This document shows, one piece after another, positions 12,386 through 24,000 of a DNA stretch of 64,000 nt. Source of the stretch: Gnetum montanum (Eukaryota; Streptophyta; Gnetopsida; Gnetales; Gnetaceae); the NCBI GenBank assembly GCA_015680685.1, contig MNCI01015505.1:237278-301277 (forward strand), written 5' to 3'. Positions within the stretch are counted from its first letter, which is position 1. Each line of letters begins with the position of its first letter. A program made the position numbers and the translations under genes. Under the pieces are notes generated by a model that made no database searches, was not told where the DNA came from, and saw only the letters and a program-made list of their open reading frames with translations.

Positions 12386-12403
12386 ATCTAGGCCACCCCC
12401 AGG
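12386..12403 (-). other. Polypurine tract of element G
   Basis: Minus strand cctgggggtggcctagat abuts the 3' LTR start. This arrangement is typical of Del-like plant elements and sets the transcription direction as minus. Confidence 0.6.
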
Positions 12404-12799
12404 TTTCATTTATCCTCAAACGAGTCCAAATTATCTATCTTTTTCCAACTCCAATGCTTTCTTTCATGATCATGTGCTCTAATAATATAATTTCTCTTTT
12501 GAACTTGAAGTTGTTTCTTACTTATTTTGTAAACAAAATATATGTGAGAAAAATATATGAAAAATTAAATATTACTTTATTGATACTTCATATTATAAGA
12601 AAATGATAAAAAATGAATTAAAGATTTATCAACCACCAATCATTAGTCCTAACTAGGATCACACAAAGTGCAACTTGGATCTAGTTACCCAAGTGAAGGT
12701 AGGGCAAATTCTTTATCCCTAATTTTTATTATCATAGATATTTTACTTATCTAATTGAAATATAAATTGAACAATGAATAAAATAATAAGATCATCAAA

Positions 12800-13939
12800 T
12801 AGAAGTAAGAGTGAGATACTTTTTGATCTTGATCAACCTTATGAATTGATGGGAGTAACTGTAAATCTACCATAAGTGGTATATGATTAGATGGTCTTGT
12901 TTGAGATAGCAAGGCTTGATCTTGATTCTTCTCAATTTCTTCTTTAGAAATTACCTCTAGTAACATGATAACTTGAAAGAATCATGCATTGTACCAAATA
13001 TAATCCAAAGTATAAATGAAGAATGTTGTTGATCCATCTTCATTAATCATAGTAGAGTAATTAGTAAATTGTGGTTCTTAATGAGTGCTATCCATCAACA
13101 TCATTTGTTCCTAAATTCTAGAATCTAATTTCCTATTGAAGATTCAAAGTAGGCAAAATATGTATTGGCTAATGGAATTGCATACTGAATTAATGGAAAC
13201 ATCTTCTTCAAGTCAGGTTCATCTTCCAAATATTTCTTTACAGATCCATATTTTATGAATTAATAAAAGCTACTTCCAACTTTTACATTGAAGTCTCCAC
13301 AAAGAATAAATGGAACTGTATTAGTATAACTTAGTAATAATTTATTCTTCAAACTTTCTTCTATTTTCTTTATCAAATATGCTCCTTGACATAGTCTAAC
13401 ATCTGAACATTTGGATTGGCAATCAAATGTGTGTTAACCATGCATACACATCTTCCTGATAGATGAACTTTTCGAATCACTGCCAAGGCTATGTGATTTT
13501 TCTAAAATCTTAACTATTTTTTCTTGTCCATCTCTTGAAGTTCTGAAATTTCAAAAATCATATTTTCTAAACTCCATTCAAATCTTTGTACCAATTCAAA
13601 ATTGGCTTCTTTATAAAATATCACACAACCATCCATGTTGTGATGTCTACAATAGGCTAATCTATATGGCTCAAAAGAAGAACTTCCATAAAAACCTTTT
13701 TGCTTGTAAATACCTTTGTATCCCATATTTTCCAAGTTTGGTTGAAATTGATATAGAAATTCCCATGGCAAGATTTTTTGTAGGCATAAGAAATCAACAT
13801 CCAAATCTTCTAATTCCACTAAGATGTGTGGATATTGATATTCATGCTAATCTAAGGCCCATGATGGACATAGTGAATGTTGTTTCTCACTCACTAATGA
13901 TCTTGCAAGTACATTATATGTTGCAACTTTCATTCTCAT
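12800..13939 (-). pseudogene. CCR4/ANGEL-like endonuclease/exonuclease/phosphatase-family gene remnant
   Basis: The minus strand encodes, in order, most landmarks of the EEP fold of CCR4/ANGEL (nocturnin-like) proteins, which in their functional form are often Mg-dependent mRNA deadenylases. They are ATYNVLARSL (from about 13930), DVDFLCLQK (13800), GYKGIYKQK (13725), DGCVIFYKEANFELV (13635), VNTHLIANPNVQ (13440), DVRLCQGAYLIKKIEE (13405), FILCGDFN (13310), IYTLDYIWY (13000) and NHIPLMVDLQLLP (12880). Start ATG 13939 is the nearest Met before ATYNVL. There are in-frame stops at about 13845, 13516, 13502 and 12982, and a frameshift near 13405. The catalytic Glu after LCLQ reads Lys, and the Asp of the C-terminal D-H pair reads Asn. 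It is intronless over about 1.1 kb, so it is probably a retrocopy, carried inside element G in the sense orientation. Confidence 0.8.
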
Positions 13940-13989
13940 TTTTGGATTCTTTTTTGAATCATTTCTCTTCATGAGTATCATACTCATTG

Positions 13990-14699
13990 TTGAAATGAGA
14001 TTTTGAGTCTCTATGTGGTTTTGCCCTATGTTTGAATATAGAATGGATTAATATACCCTTTTCTTGAAGGTTAAAGATTTTTTTGTTTCTTAAACTAATT
14101 CTCCAACTAATATATCTAATTTTATAATTACATTATCAAATTTTTGTAATATTTAACATCATATAATTTTAGTAATATGTAACTAATATATCTAATTCTT
14201 AGTAGCCTTTCCACGCCCCTTAAGAACACTGACTTCAACAATGTAACTTAGGACATGCTATAGTGATCTTAAAATTATCTGTAAGGGTTATGCACTAAAT
14301 CCTAAGCCAAAAAGGTTGAATTTATGATATCATCAAATTATTGGGTGTCCAAATGATAAATATGACCTCACCATTGAGTTAAAAAGGGTAAAAAATGTTG
14401 GAAATGACTATTCATATGTAGAAAATGGATATCATATGCTTGACTGGTGTCAAAATTAAACTTTCGAGGATCTCGAGGTGGTATATTGGGCAAGGAGTAA
14501 AAACTAATTTTTGGAGGTCCCTAGGATGGATCAAACTTCAGCATTGTGTCCAAAAGGTTAAAAACTATAGGAAATGACTATTTGTTTACTAAAAAAGGTT
14601 TCTAAAGTTAAAAGTTATGGCTTTTGAAGTCTAAGTACTTTGGCATGAAAAATGAGACTTCTTGAGAGGTTAACCATCCCAGTTCTACACTAGAGTGAT
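13990..14699. other. Internal region of element G left of the nested insertion; no gene seen
   Basis: AT-rich DNA between the exonuclease remnant and the 5' LTR of B. Two imperfect copies of a short segment occur (aaggg/ttaaaaa..ggaaatgactatt at about 14382 and 14555). No coding motif was recognised. Confidence 0.45.
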
Positions 14700-16282
14700 C
14701 ATGCTTAATTATGGAATTTTTATCTCAACTACAAATTTGGCTAAGTGTTGGGACTACACTCAACCCCAATTTAGAGCATAGTCAGCTTCTAGTAGAGAGC
14801 ATAGTCAGCTTCTAGTAGAGAGCATAGTCAACACACAATTTAATTTTGCATTTTTTTCTAAGTGTCATCACGAAGCTAGAAGTGGAAAATTTTTCTAAGT
14901 GCTGAGACTATGCTCTCCACTACTCCAAAGCATAGTCAGCCTCTAGTGGAGAGCATAGTCAACATGAAGACCTAATTTTCGTAGATTTTTCTATGTGTTG
15001 TGACTATGCTCTTTCCCATCCCAAAGTGTAGTTAATCAAAAGCTAGTTTCCACAAGTGTTGGGACTATGCTCATCCCTAGTTAGGAGTGTAGTCAACCTT
15101 CAGTGGAAAGCATAGTCAGCAGATAGGCACTTTTTTTGCAAATTTTTTTGTAAGTGTGGAACTATGCTCTTCCCCAGTCCAGAGCATAGTTAAGAGTAGT
15201 TAGCCAGAATGGCCTCCAATGGCTTCCACATATGACAACACCACTCAGCTTAGCTTCAACTCATCTCTAGCAAGCATACTTAGAAAAATGCATCTTTTTG
15301 GTCTTAAAATTGTAACTACACTCTACCCCATGCAAGATAGTGGAGAGTGTAGTCTCCAAAATTTTATTTTTTAGGTACCTTGTGATCCTCTTGGCACACA
15401 CACATGCAATTGGTATAGTCTCACAGAGTCCTATAAAGCATAGCAAAGCATAACACCACCAACCTCACTAGAAAGCATAGTTGGATGATAGTATAGTCCT
15501 AACTGTCCCCTTTTCCACATGGCAGCCATCCTGCATCTTCCACTAACCCTAACCCTATAAATACCCCTACCCTCAATGTTCTCAAGGTTGGCAAAATTGA
15601 AGCTTTGGAAAATTTTAGAGTTCACAAATTAGCAAACTAGAGAGTTGGCAAACCTAAGGAGCACTTGGGAGAGAACCAAAGACATATTAGCAAAGTTACA
15701 AACCACCGTAGCCCACCACAATCCACCAGAACATTATAGCCCATGGTACACCGTGACAGCCAACTCGGTAGACGTAGACACACCAGTGGAATGCGAGTCT
15801 TCATGGCTAGACACCTTCAAGACTGTGACTACACTATCCACTATACCTATTGTACATTGTGTACCTTCTAACCCCATTTGGTGTTAACTATGCTTAACCC
15901 CATTTGGGGTGGTGTTCCATTTTTCTCTTTCTTTCTTTGCATTTTTAGCATTTTATTTGCATTTTCTACTATTTCATTACATAGCCATGCCTAAAACTAC
16001 ACTTGGGTAGTGGTCCCCACATGTTGGCACCCTCGTTTTCATCAAAAAATTGACTATGCTCAACCCCATTGACACCACTTGAACACTTAGCACCATTTTT
16101 CATTAGCATCATGGCTAACCATGCTGCATCTCGGTTACACTCAGTAAGTCTCTATTTGATTGACAAGATCATTTAGGAAACCCTGTCTTCACCTCTAATA
16201 GGCCCTTTCATGGACTTAGGGTTAGGCTATGTGCCCATGAACCTCTTAGTATTCCAGCCGCCAACATTTTTGATCGTTATAC
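14700..16282 (+). repeat. 5' LTR of element B
   Basis: Collinear with 22450-24000 plus 33503-33558, starting at ctacaaatttggctaagtg and ending …tttttgatcgttata. The first 500 bp is built from short repeated phrases (agagcatagtcagc, ctctagtggagagc), including a perfect 23 bp tandem (14775-14820). The promoter region follows at 15545-15563 and U5-like sequence runs to 16282. Copies differ mainly by transitions. The homology of the first bases before ctacaaattt is unclear, so the exact start is approximate. Confidence 0.75.
15545..15563 (+). promoter_or_regulatory. Telo-box plus TATA promoter in B 5' LTR
   Basis: aaccctaaccct runs directly into tataaata (15556-15563). The same pair occurs in the 3' LTR at 23320-23337. 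AACCCTAA telo-boxes next to TATA are a known arrangement in plant promoters. Here the pair probably drives element B transcription, starting some 30 bp downstream. Confidence 0.65.
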
Positions 16283-16285
16283 TTT

Positions 16286-16304
16286 CTAGTGCTAGAAGGA
16301 GGAC
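16286..16304 (+). other. Candidate primer binding site of element B
   Basis: tagtgctagaaggaggact lies 3-5 bp inside the LTR edge. It resembles a tggYgctagaaggaggg-type site by position. I could not assign the tRNA with confidence. Confidence 0.4.
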
Positions 16305-16668
16305 TGAACCACTTTTTTGGACTCTGTTGTGGTTGTCTTGTATGCTTTCTACATCATAGTTTTCTATCAACATGTTGATGTAGATTGGACCCCATAGTCA
16401 ATCCCCTTGGAACCCTGCGTAGCAACCCAAATCACACTTCTCTCCACTATTTTCCTAAGTCTTCATTCTCTCATCGAAGAGAGCATAGTTAGCTCCAACG
16501 TAAAGAGCATAGTTCATGGAGAGTGTAGTTAGCTCTTGGTGTAGAAAGCATAGTTCATGGAGAGTGTAGTTAGTGGTGTTAGCTAAAACAGAGTTACTTT
16601 TAGTGTCATCCACAGTACTCTACAACTAGCAACCCACAACTCTTTCTTTCACAACTCAATCTACGAGC

Positions 16669-16926
16669 ATGAATCTAGATCAGCCTTCAATGTTTGTGTT
16701 AAATGCACTTGACACATTTACCATTCAACAAGAGGCTAAGATTGATAACTCTGGAAATCTCATGATGGTAGGATCGAGGCAATCCCTTAGGCTACATGGC
16801 CAAGACCCAAAGTATGCTACACTCAGCAACGAAGAACATAACTTTATATGTGCAAAGATTCAAGAAGGGTTACCTGTGGATCACCTTGACTTGGAGGCAA
16901 ACTGGGACTTCAAACTAATCCATTAG
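16669..16926 (+). pseudogene. Upstream gag-region ORF of element B
   Basis: An 85-codon open frame begins about 370 bp inside the LTR, where the Gag N-terminus would start. It contains HGQDPKYATLSNEEHNFICA and ends in TAG, with coding-like composition continuing in other frames to about 17450. No named domain is recognised. It is assigned to gag only because it lies between the primer site and the recognisable Gag core. Confidence 0.4.
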
Positions 16927-17451
16927 GATAGATGAGAGTATATCCCTTCCTTGTTTGACATCATCTCACTCACAAAGTCCCACCATCATTTCTTATCCTA
17001 GCTCATCTGAGCAAGTGAGCACAACATGGGAATTGACTATGAGGAAGTTCTATAAGAGGAAGAAGATGAGTTAAAAGAGTGCTCTAAACATAAAAGCCTC
17101 TTCCACATCATCTTCCAACAACCACTCCCTGGTCTAGCCCCCTTTAGTTCAATTCACCCATCCTCCTTGAGATGGTTATAACACTGACATCACCTTCCCA
17201 CTTCATCAAGCTTAGGTCAATGCCTATAGTGGTAACGCATCAAAAAAATACACACAATATGATGCAATAGCTCCATTTAATTTGTTTTTCATGACATCAT
17301 CTCAACCTACCCATCCATATTTGCCAACAGTAATCACATAAGCTCAGCCCTACATTCACGCAAGGCTCGTCTCTCGGCCTCAAATGACTCAAGAACCCTA
17401 TATCTTGCCTATTTTGTTGATGCCCTTAGTGTTAGTCCAAGACACACATGC

Positions 17452-18535
17452 ATGGCTTGCCTCAATCACTATGCCCATAGCATAGCCAATGCATCAACCA
17501 CATTGCATGTCTCTACAATTGGTAATCCTACCCTAGGCTGTACAACCAACATAGTAGATACCATAGCCAATGCATCAACCACATCACGTGTCTCTGCAAT
17601 TGGTAATCCTACCCTAGGTTGTACAAGCAACATAGTAGATAACATAGCCAATGCAATTGGCTTACGCATCTCAAAACTTGGATCAAGAATTCTAGCTAAT
17701 CCAAAGTTTGATGGAGGAGGTGAGGTGACTTAAAGCTGCTTCCTTTGAAACCATCAAGCTGGTGGACTTCTACCAGGATGACCCTATAAGTCTTACAATC
17801 CCATCCCTAACTCTACCAACTGGGGTCTCGCTTCCTCAACTCATCAAGTACAATGGAGAAAGGAACCCCAATGCACATATGGTGACATTTAGGTTTGAGG
17901 TCCTGCTAAGAAAAACTTGGCTACACACCATCATGTGCATGTTTGCCATGTCACTAATTGGCAAAGCCTTAGATTGGAATTGCATGTTGCCCAGAGGCTT
18001 TGTCTCCTCTCTAGAAGATCTCTTGAGCCAATTCATGACATGCTTCAAGTACAAATTGAAGTTGAAAGCCACCCTAGATCAATTGATGCAAATCAAGTAG
18101 GGCCACCTAGAGCTTGTACAAAAATTCATCCAATGCTAGAGTGCCTCGTTAAACAAAATACGAGATCTAATAGCTGAAACACACATTCTAGCCATATTTA
18201 AGGGTGCAGTTAACAACTTCATAAAGTCAAAATTGTACTACATGGGCTTTTAGTCTTTAAGCTAAGCCTTTGGCTAGACCAAGAGCATACAAGATGCAGC
18301 TTAAGCTAGTAAGGACTTAGTCTATGTGGCCTACAAAAACCAACATGCAAGAAAGTGGAATGCAATAATGGCAATGATTGCCACACATGCTAAAGCAACC
18401 AATTGGGGGCTGATGGCTAGGAAGCCTAAAGCCTCAACTCACAAAGCCACCAAATTTGATGCTAAGGCTACCAACCTACCTACATCTATAGTGGCCATGA
18501 CACAAGTCAGCCAAAGGTCCAACTTTGAGTGCTAG
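17452..18535 (+). pseudogene. Gag core of element B (Tat/Ogre-like)
   Basis: Open segments 17452-17733, 17762-18100 and 18326-18535 are joined by stops and frameshifts. The middle segment has the retrotrans_gag signature: LPQLIKYNGERNPNAHMVTF, then LIGKALDWNCMLPRG and FVSSLEDLLSQFMTCF. Translation then resumes after a stop with HLELVQKFIQC and AIFKGAVNNFI. This corresponds to the LPxxxxYxGxxDPxxHxxxF…L.G.AL.W..LP…SF..L…F core of Tat/Ogre Gag. The first segment contains an 81 bp in-frame tandem duplication. No zinc knuckle was found. Gag would have assembled particles, and this copy cannot express it whole. Confidence 0.65.
17481..17656 (+). repeat. 81 bp in-frame tandem duplication in B gag
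   Basis: Two copies (17481-17561 and 17562-17642) of a unit beginning catagccaatgcatcaacca, plus 14 bp of a third. The period is 27 codons, so the frame is kept, and the copies differ at only a few positions. Confidence 0.9.
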
Positions 18536-19703
18536 GATTGCTCAAAGTATACCTTGTTGCCACTAAAACCCTTAGAGTTGTTGGATGTTGAAATTCATGC
18601 ACATAAAACATAAGAAAATGTCCAAGGATGCTCGCAAAAGGTACACCAGGTACTATGATCTACTAAGGAATCTTACCTTAGCAGCACCAAATGAGCCCCC
18701 GATTCCATAGCACTTCAAGATAAACCAATTCTATCATTACCACCAGTTATCCAGTCATAGCACAGACTTATGTCGAGCTTTGCAAGATGATCTACAAAGG
18801 ATGATAGATAGGGATGAACTAGTGCTTGACATAGAAAACCTGGTTAGGTCCTAGAACCAATCCATGAGGGTGTACAATAATCCTCTAAATGCATATGGTA
18901 CTAGCTACTTCATAAACACTATTAGTGTGGGTGGCAAGTTAGAACCAGTGTAGTAGCCTTTTTTGGTCTGAGTGCCTTCCAGTAGTGTAAGGGTCCCCTT
19001 GGCCTCCATGAGTTTGAGGCCCTCCTTCATTGCTAGAGTATCACCTTAGGTACCCACAATACCCTTCATGGTCAGGGTCCCATAGCATGTTGCAACAATT
19101 ACTACTTAGCCATTGTTTTTCATTAGGGTGACACAACATGCTAAACCCTCACCTATCCAAAGCCTCATGGTGGGCAACACATCGACACTTTCTCATTTAA
19201 GGGCCAACCCTATTGATAACATCAACAGACCCTCTAGGTGGCAACCTAGGAGGCCCAATGAGCATCTCACAGATAGAATGATTAGGCAACATCAAGAGAA
19301 AAGAGTGTTGGGTCCGTCAAAGCTGATCCGTATATCTATGATCCCTATGGCCAAAAAAAATTGAGGAGGCCATTACTAGTAACTCACAACCAAGCACTGA
19401 AGCCTCTATGTAGGCCAAGCCAACAAAGCCTAAGTTTCCTCCATGAGAGATTCATCTCTTAGGCTACATGGAGGAAGTTAAGGCTAAGAAAAAGGTAGAC
19501 AATGGTAAGGGCTTCATAGATGCATTAACCCAAGTCAAACAAGTGCCCAAGTAGAAAAATACCACATTGATCCTGTATGACATAATTATGACCTCATCTA
19601 CCCACCATGAAGCATTGGTGTGGATGTTGACCTTCATCCCTATTATGAAGGACATCCCTATAGATGAGAACTCCATCCATGTAGTGATGTTGCCCCTTGC
19701 ACT

Positions 19704-20060
19704 ATGGAAGTCAACTTGACATCCCTTGCATTTCGTGATGAGGTATTTAAGCTCGACCCTGAGAAGGGTGAGGTCATAACAACCCCCATGTTTATCACCA
19801 TACATGTTAGGCAATGCAAGATTTGGAGGGTGCACATCGATGATGGGGCTACAACAAATGTCATCCCATACACCATTGTCAATAAGTTAGGCCTCATGAA
19901 CTATATCAAGCCAACAAAAACCACATGCTTGAAGTCCTTTAATGGGTTGTGCATCATTGTTGAGGGTACCATCATAATAGCCTTCGTGGTAGGGGAGCAA
20001 TTCCCCACCATTGTCAAATTCATCATCATAGAGGAAATTCTAGGCTTTAAATTAATATGA
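19704..20060 (+). pseudogene. Retropepsin-like protease of element B
   Basis: A 118-codon open frame contains RVHIDDGATTNVIPYTIVNK followed by LMNYIKPTKTTCLKSFNG and GTIIIAFVVGEQF, the usual layout of a plant Ty3/gypsy aspartic protease (active-site loop, then flap and second strand pair). The active-site triad position reads D-D-G where DSG, DTG or DGG is usual, so activity is doubtful. It lies about 1.2 kb downstream of Gag in decayed sequence. No RT follows; after 20.06 kb only an acidic segment (about 20140-20370) and non-coding repeats are seen. Confidence 0.6.
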
Positions 20061-20689
20061 AGTAGATTTTGGTTGGCCTAGTTACGAGCTATCTCCTCTT
20101 TGATTCACTAAGAGCTCCACCTTTCATACGAAGGTGGTGAAGCTATCATCCATGGTGATAACATCATTCCTCTAGCCATCAACAATATCAACATGAAGCA
20201 AGGGTTAGAGGTGGAGTTTCCTAATGATGCATTCGCAACAAAGGATAGGAACGAAATGCATGAGGTAGACATGCTTGAAAGGACAGAAGAAGCTAGTGAC
20301 CTACTGAAAGATGCCCTGTGGGTAGAATTTCCTATCAACGTGGCAAGCGAGGGTCAAGGAGACTACTAAATAGTGCAATCTAGGTCCTACACACCTCCTA
20401 ACCCACACTGAATTAGGAAGCAATTGCATGACTAAGGTACCCCCTTAGCTCAAAACACATTTGGTGCCTACCTACCCTTTGCTTTGATGCTTCATGCATT
20501 TACCTTTTTCTTGCATTGCATTTTTTTATGCATTTACATTTATCTTAATTGCTTAGATAAAGCATTTATTTTCTTTGATTACACATTCATCCACTTAGTT
20601 TACACACTTGCCCTGTTAGTTTACACCTTCGTAGTTAATAAAAATACAACAAAATGCATAAAAATCATAAAAGCTAAAATTACAAAAAA

Positions 20690-21625
20690 GAGAGATAGTG
20701 TCGGCCCGCTATGGCCTTAAATTGGCAACACATGGCCTACCATGGCCTTAAACTAGTAACATCGTAGCCTACCATGTTCTTAAACTAGTAACATTATAGC
20801 CCTTCATGGCCTTAAATTGGCAATGTTGCAACTTGGAATGACCTTAAACTATCACCCTTAATCCCCATTTCTATGCCCCAAAATGGCCTTATACTATCAT
20901 CCTTGATCCCCATCACTATAGCCTAGAATCCCCTAAAACTATCATTGCGGCCTGAAATGGCCTAAAACTATCACTTTTACTCCCCTCGTTGTGGCGCAAA
21001 ACAACCTTAAACTAGCAACATTGTGGTCCAAAATGGTCTTAAATGGTTAATCCTATTGATGTGGCCTAGAATGGCCTTAAACTAGCAAACCACCTGGCCT
21101 GGAATGACCTTAAATTATTGCAATGGCTCAAAATGGCCTAAAACTATCACCTTCAATTCTACAACCCAACATCAGCCTGCTATGACCTTAAACTAGCATG
21201 GGGCCTATCAAGGCTTCAAACTAACAATAGACTTGCTATGGCTCACAATGGCCCAGACTAGCATAGTCATAGCAAATACAATAAAATCATCATATGTCAT
21301 ACTTAAAGCTACACTATATTTAGCATGTAGCATCACACATCATCGAAGTAAGGTAAGAACTGGTCTACTACGATGCTAAATTGGCACAGTAGCTCCTCTG
21401 CTACGATGCTAAACTAGCATAGTAGCTTATTTGCCACAATGCTAAATTAGCACAACATTCGTCCTTGGGTCACTATGTTAAACTAGCACAACACATCCTC
21501 TAGGATTATAAACTAATATAGCATGCTCTACCAAGACCTTAAACTGGGTTCACGATCTACTAGGACCTTAAACTAGTAAGGTCATGGTCTACCAAGACCT
21601 TAAATTATGTTCACGGTTAATTACT
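20690..21625 (+). repeat. Degenerate minisatellite in element B (ggccttaaact units)
   Basis: More than 20 imperfect units of roughly 30-36 bp share the core tggccttaaactagtaacat. They drift across the array to gatgctaaactagcatagta (about 21370-21500) and then accttaaactagtaaggtca (21530-21610). It lies between protease and 3' LTR, where an autonomous relative would carry pol. Non-coding. Confidence 0.75.
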
Positions 21626-22449
21626 AATAATTTCATTCATCCTCCTAAAAATGAGTGAGTGAGCATAAACCTTGCCTCCCTTCTACACTATGAAAATAGG
21701 CATGCTGCAACTTTAGAATGGAGCACTTATCACTAGTGTAGCCTTTGGAGCACTCGTAGCATCTTAGCCCCCTACCATTTTATTGGCTTTTTGAGCTCTT
21801 GCCACTGGTGTAGCCTTTAGAGCACTCGTAATATATTTTCCCCCTACATTTTATTTGCATTTTTTGTTTTGTGATTTTCCTATCTTCTTGAAGTTATGTT
21901 TGCACAATGAAGCCCTAGGTCATCATGCAAATGTGCCTCTCATTATAGTAGCAAGTTACCACATCACTCTGATGTGCATGATTGGACTAGCTAAGCCTCT
22001 CAAGAGTGCACATTCACCTATCTTATTATAGCCTACCCACATCCACTCCCTAAGTAATATAGAAGCACTGTAATTTTGCAACTAGTCTAGCCATAAATCT
22101 ACACTAACTCTCTCACAAGCACCCCAACGAGAGGTCAATGCTTCAAGGGAAAACCACTCTAGTGCCATGGTCACCATCAGTTGTGAGGTCCTTACATCAT
22201 AATATCCCTACTTACACCCTACGTTCCCCTTTTTATCCCAAGCACATCACTTACACCTTCTCTTTCTTTTCACCTACCATCTAGCATACCACTATCCACA
22301 ACATTCTTGAGCATGGTGTAGCGACATTTGATCTCACATTGAAGAGTGATGTTGGTGCCAAACCTATTGTGGTGTTTTGCTATTCTTTATTGATGTCTCT
22401 CGGGCCACTCCTTGAAATGTTAACAAAGAGGGGCCAATAAAACACCATC
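21626..22449 (+). other. 3' untranslated part of element B
   Basis: No coding motif is seen. It includes a ~60 bp partial repeat (ctagtgtagcctttggagca near 21733 and about 21795) and ends with the polypurine tract at 22424-22434. Confidence 0.45.
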
Positions 22450-24000
22450 AAATTTAGAATACAACATCTTGACTACAAATTTGGCTAAGTGTTGAGACTA
22501 TGCTCAACCCCAGTTGAGAGTATAGTTAGCCTCCAGTAGAGAGAATAGTCAACACAAAGGCCAGTTTTACAATTTTTTCTAAGTGTCATCATGAAGCCAG
22601 AAGTTGCAAATTTTTCTAAGTGCTAAGAATACACTCTCCACTACCCCAAAGCATAGTCAACCTCTAGTGGATAGTGTAGTCAACATGAATACCTAGTCTT
22701 CATAGATTTTTCTAAGTGTTGAGACTATGCTCTCCTACAGCCAAGAGTGTAGTCAAGTGTAGTCAAATGGAAGCCAGTTTCCACAAGTTTTGACAAGTGT
22801 TGGGACTACACTTAGCCCCAGTCAAGAGCATAGTCAGCCTCCAATGGAGAGTGTAGTCAGCACATAGCCACTTTTCTTGCAAAATTTTTTCTAAGTGCGA
22901 GACTACTCTCTCCTCCAGTCTAGAGTGTATTTAGCCAAAATGGCCTCTAGTAGCTTCCATAGCATGGCAACACCACTCAACTCAACTCTAACTCATCTCT
23001 AGCAAGTGTAGTTAGAAAAATGCATCTTTTTATATCTCCTTTTGGGCTCAAAATTATAACTACACTCTACCCCATGCAAGATAGTGGAGAGCATAGTTCT
23101 AAAGTGTAGTCTCCAAAATTTCATGTTTTAGATTCCTTATGGTCCTCTCGACACACGCACATATAATTGGTAGCATAGTCACACTCTCGTTGTCTCATAG
23201 AGTCCTACAAAGCATGATAATGCATAACACCACCAGGCTTAGTGGGAAGCATAGTGGGGTGACAGTGTAGTCCCAACCATCCCCTCTGCCATGTGGCATC
23301 CATCTTGCATCTTCCACTAACCCTAACCCTATAAATACCCTCTCCCTCAACATTCTCAAGGTTGGAAAAATTAAAGCATTGGCAAATTTCAAAGTTCAAA
23401 AATTAGCAAACTAGAGACTTGGCAAACCTAAGGAGAGCTTGAGAGAGAACCAGAGGCATATTGATGAAGTTGCAAATCACCATAGCCCACTATAGTCCAC
23501 CAGAACATCATAGCCCATGGTACACCATGGTAGCCAACATGGTAGATGTAGACACCTCGACAGAACACCAGTCTTCATGACCAAACACCTGCAATACTAT
23601 GACTATGTTTTCCACTATGCCTGTTGTACATTGCATATCTTCTAATCCCTTTTGGTGTTAACTATGCTCAACCCCATTTGGGATGGTTTTTTTTCTCTCT
23701 TTCTTTCTTTGCATTTTTAGCATTTTATATTATTTCATCGCATATCCATGCCTAAAACTACACTTGGGTGACAGTCCCTACATGTTGGCATCCTTGTTTT
23801 TGCCAAAAACTTAACTATGCTTAACCCCATTAACACCATTGAAACCACTCAAACACTTAGCAGTATTTTGCATCAGCAGCATAACTAACCACGTTGCACC
23901 CTGGTTACATCCAGTAAGTTCCTATTCGATTGATGAGACCATTCAGAGCACCTCGTCTCCACCTCCAGTAGGCCCTCGTGCAAACTTGGGGTTAGGTTGT
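22450..24000 (+). repeat. 3' LTR of element B, left part (interrupted by element A)
   Basis: Collinear with the 5' LTR of B up to gggttaggttgt at 24000. The LTR resumes at 33503 with gctgtgcacttgtgaacctc, matching the 5' LTR gctatgtgcccatgaacctc. The promoter pair is at 23320-23337. The interruption is exactly element A. Confidence 0.85.

Noticed and set aside
23195-23399. Open frames on the minus strand (also 15431-15625) as a conserved small gene
   Set aside because: Both lie at the same place in the two B LTRs, opposite the promoter; conservation follows from LTR identity.
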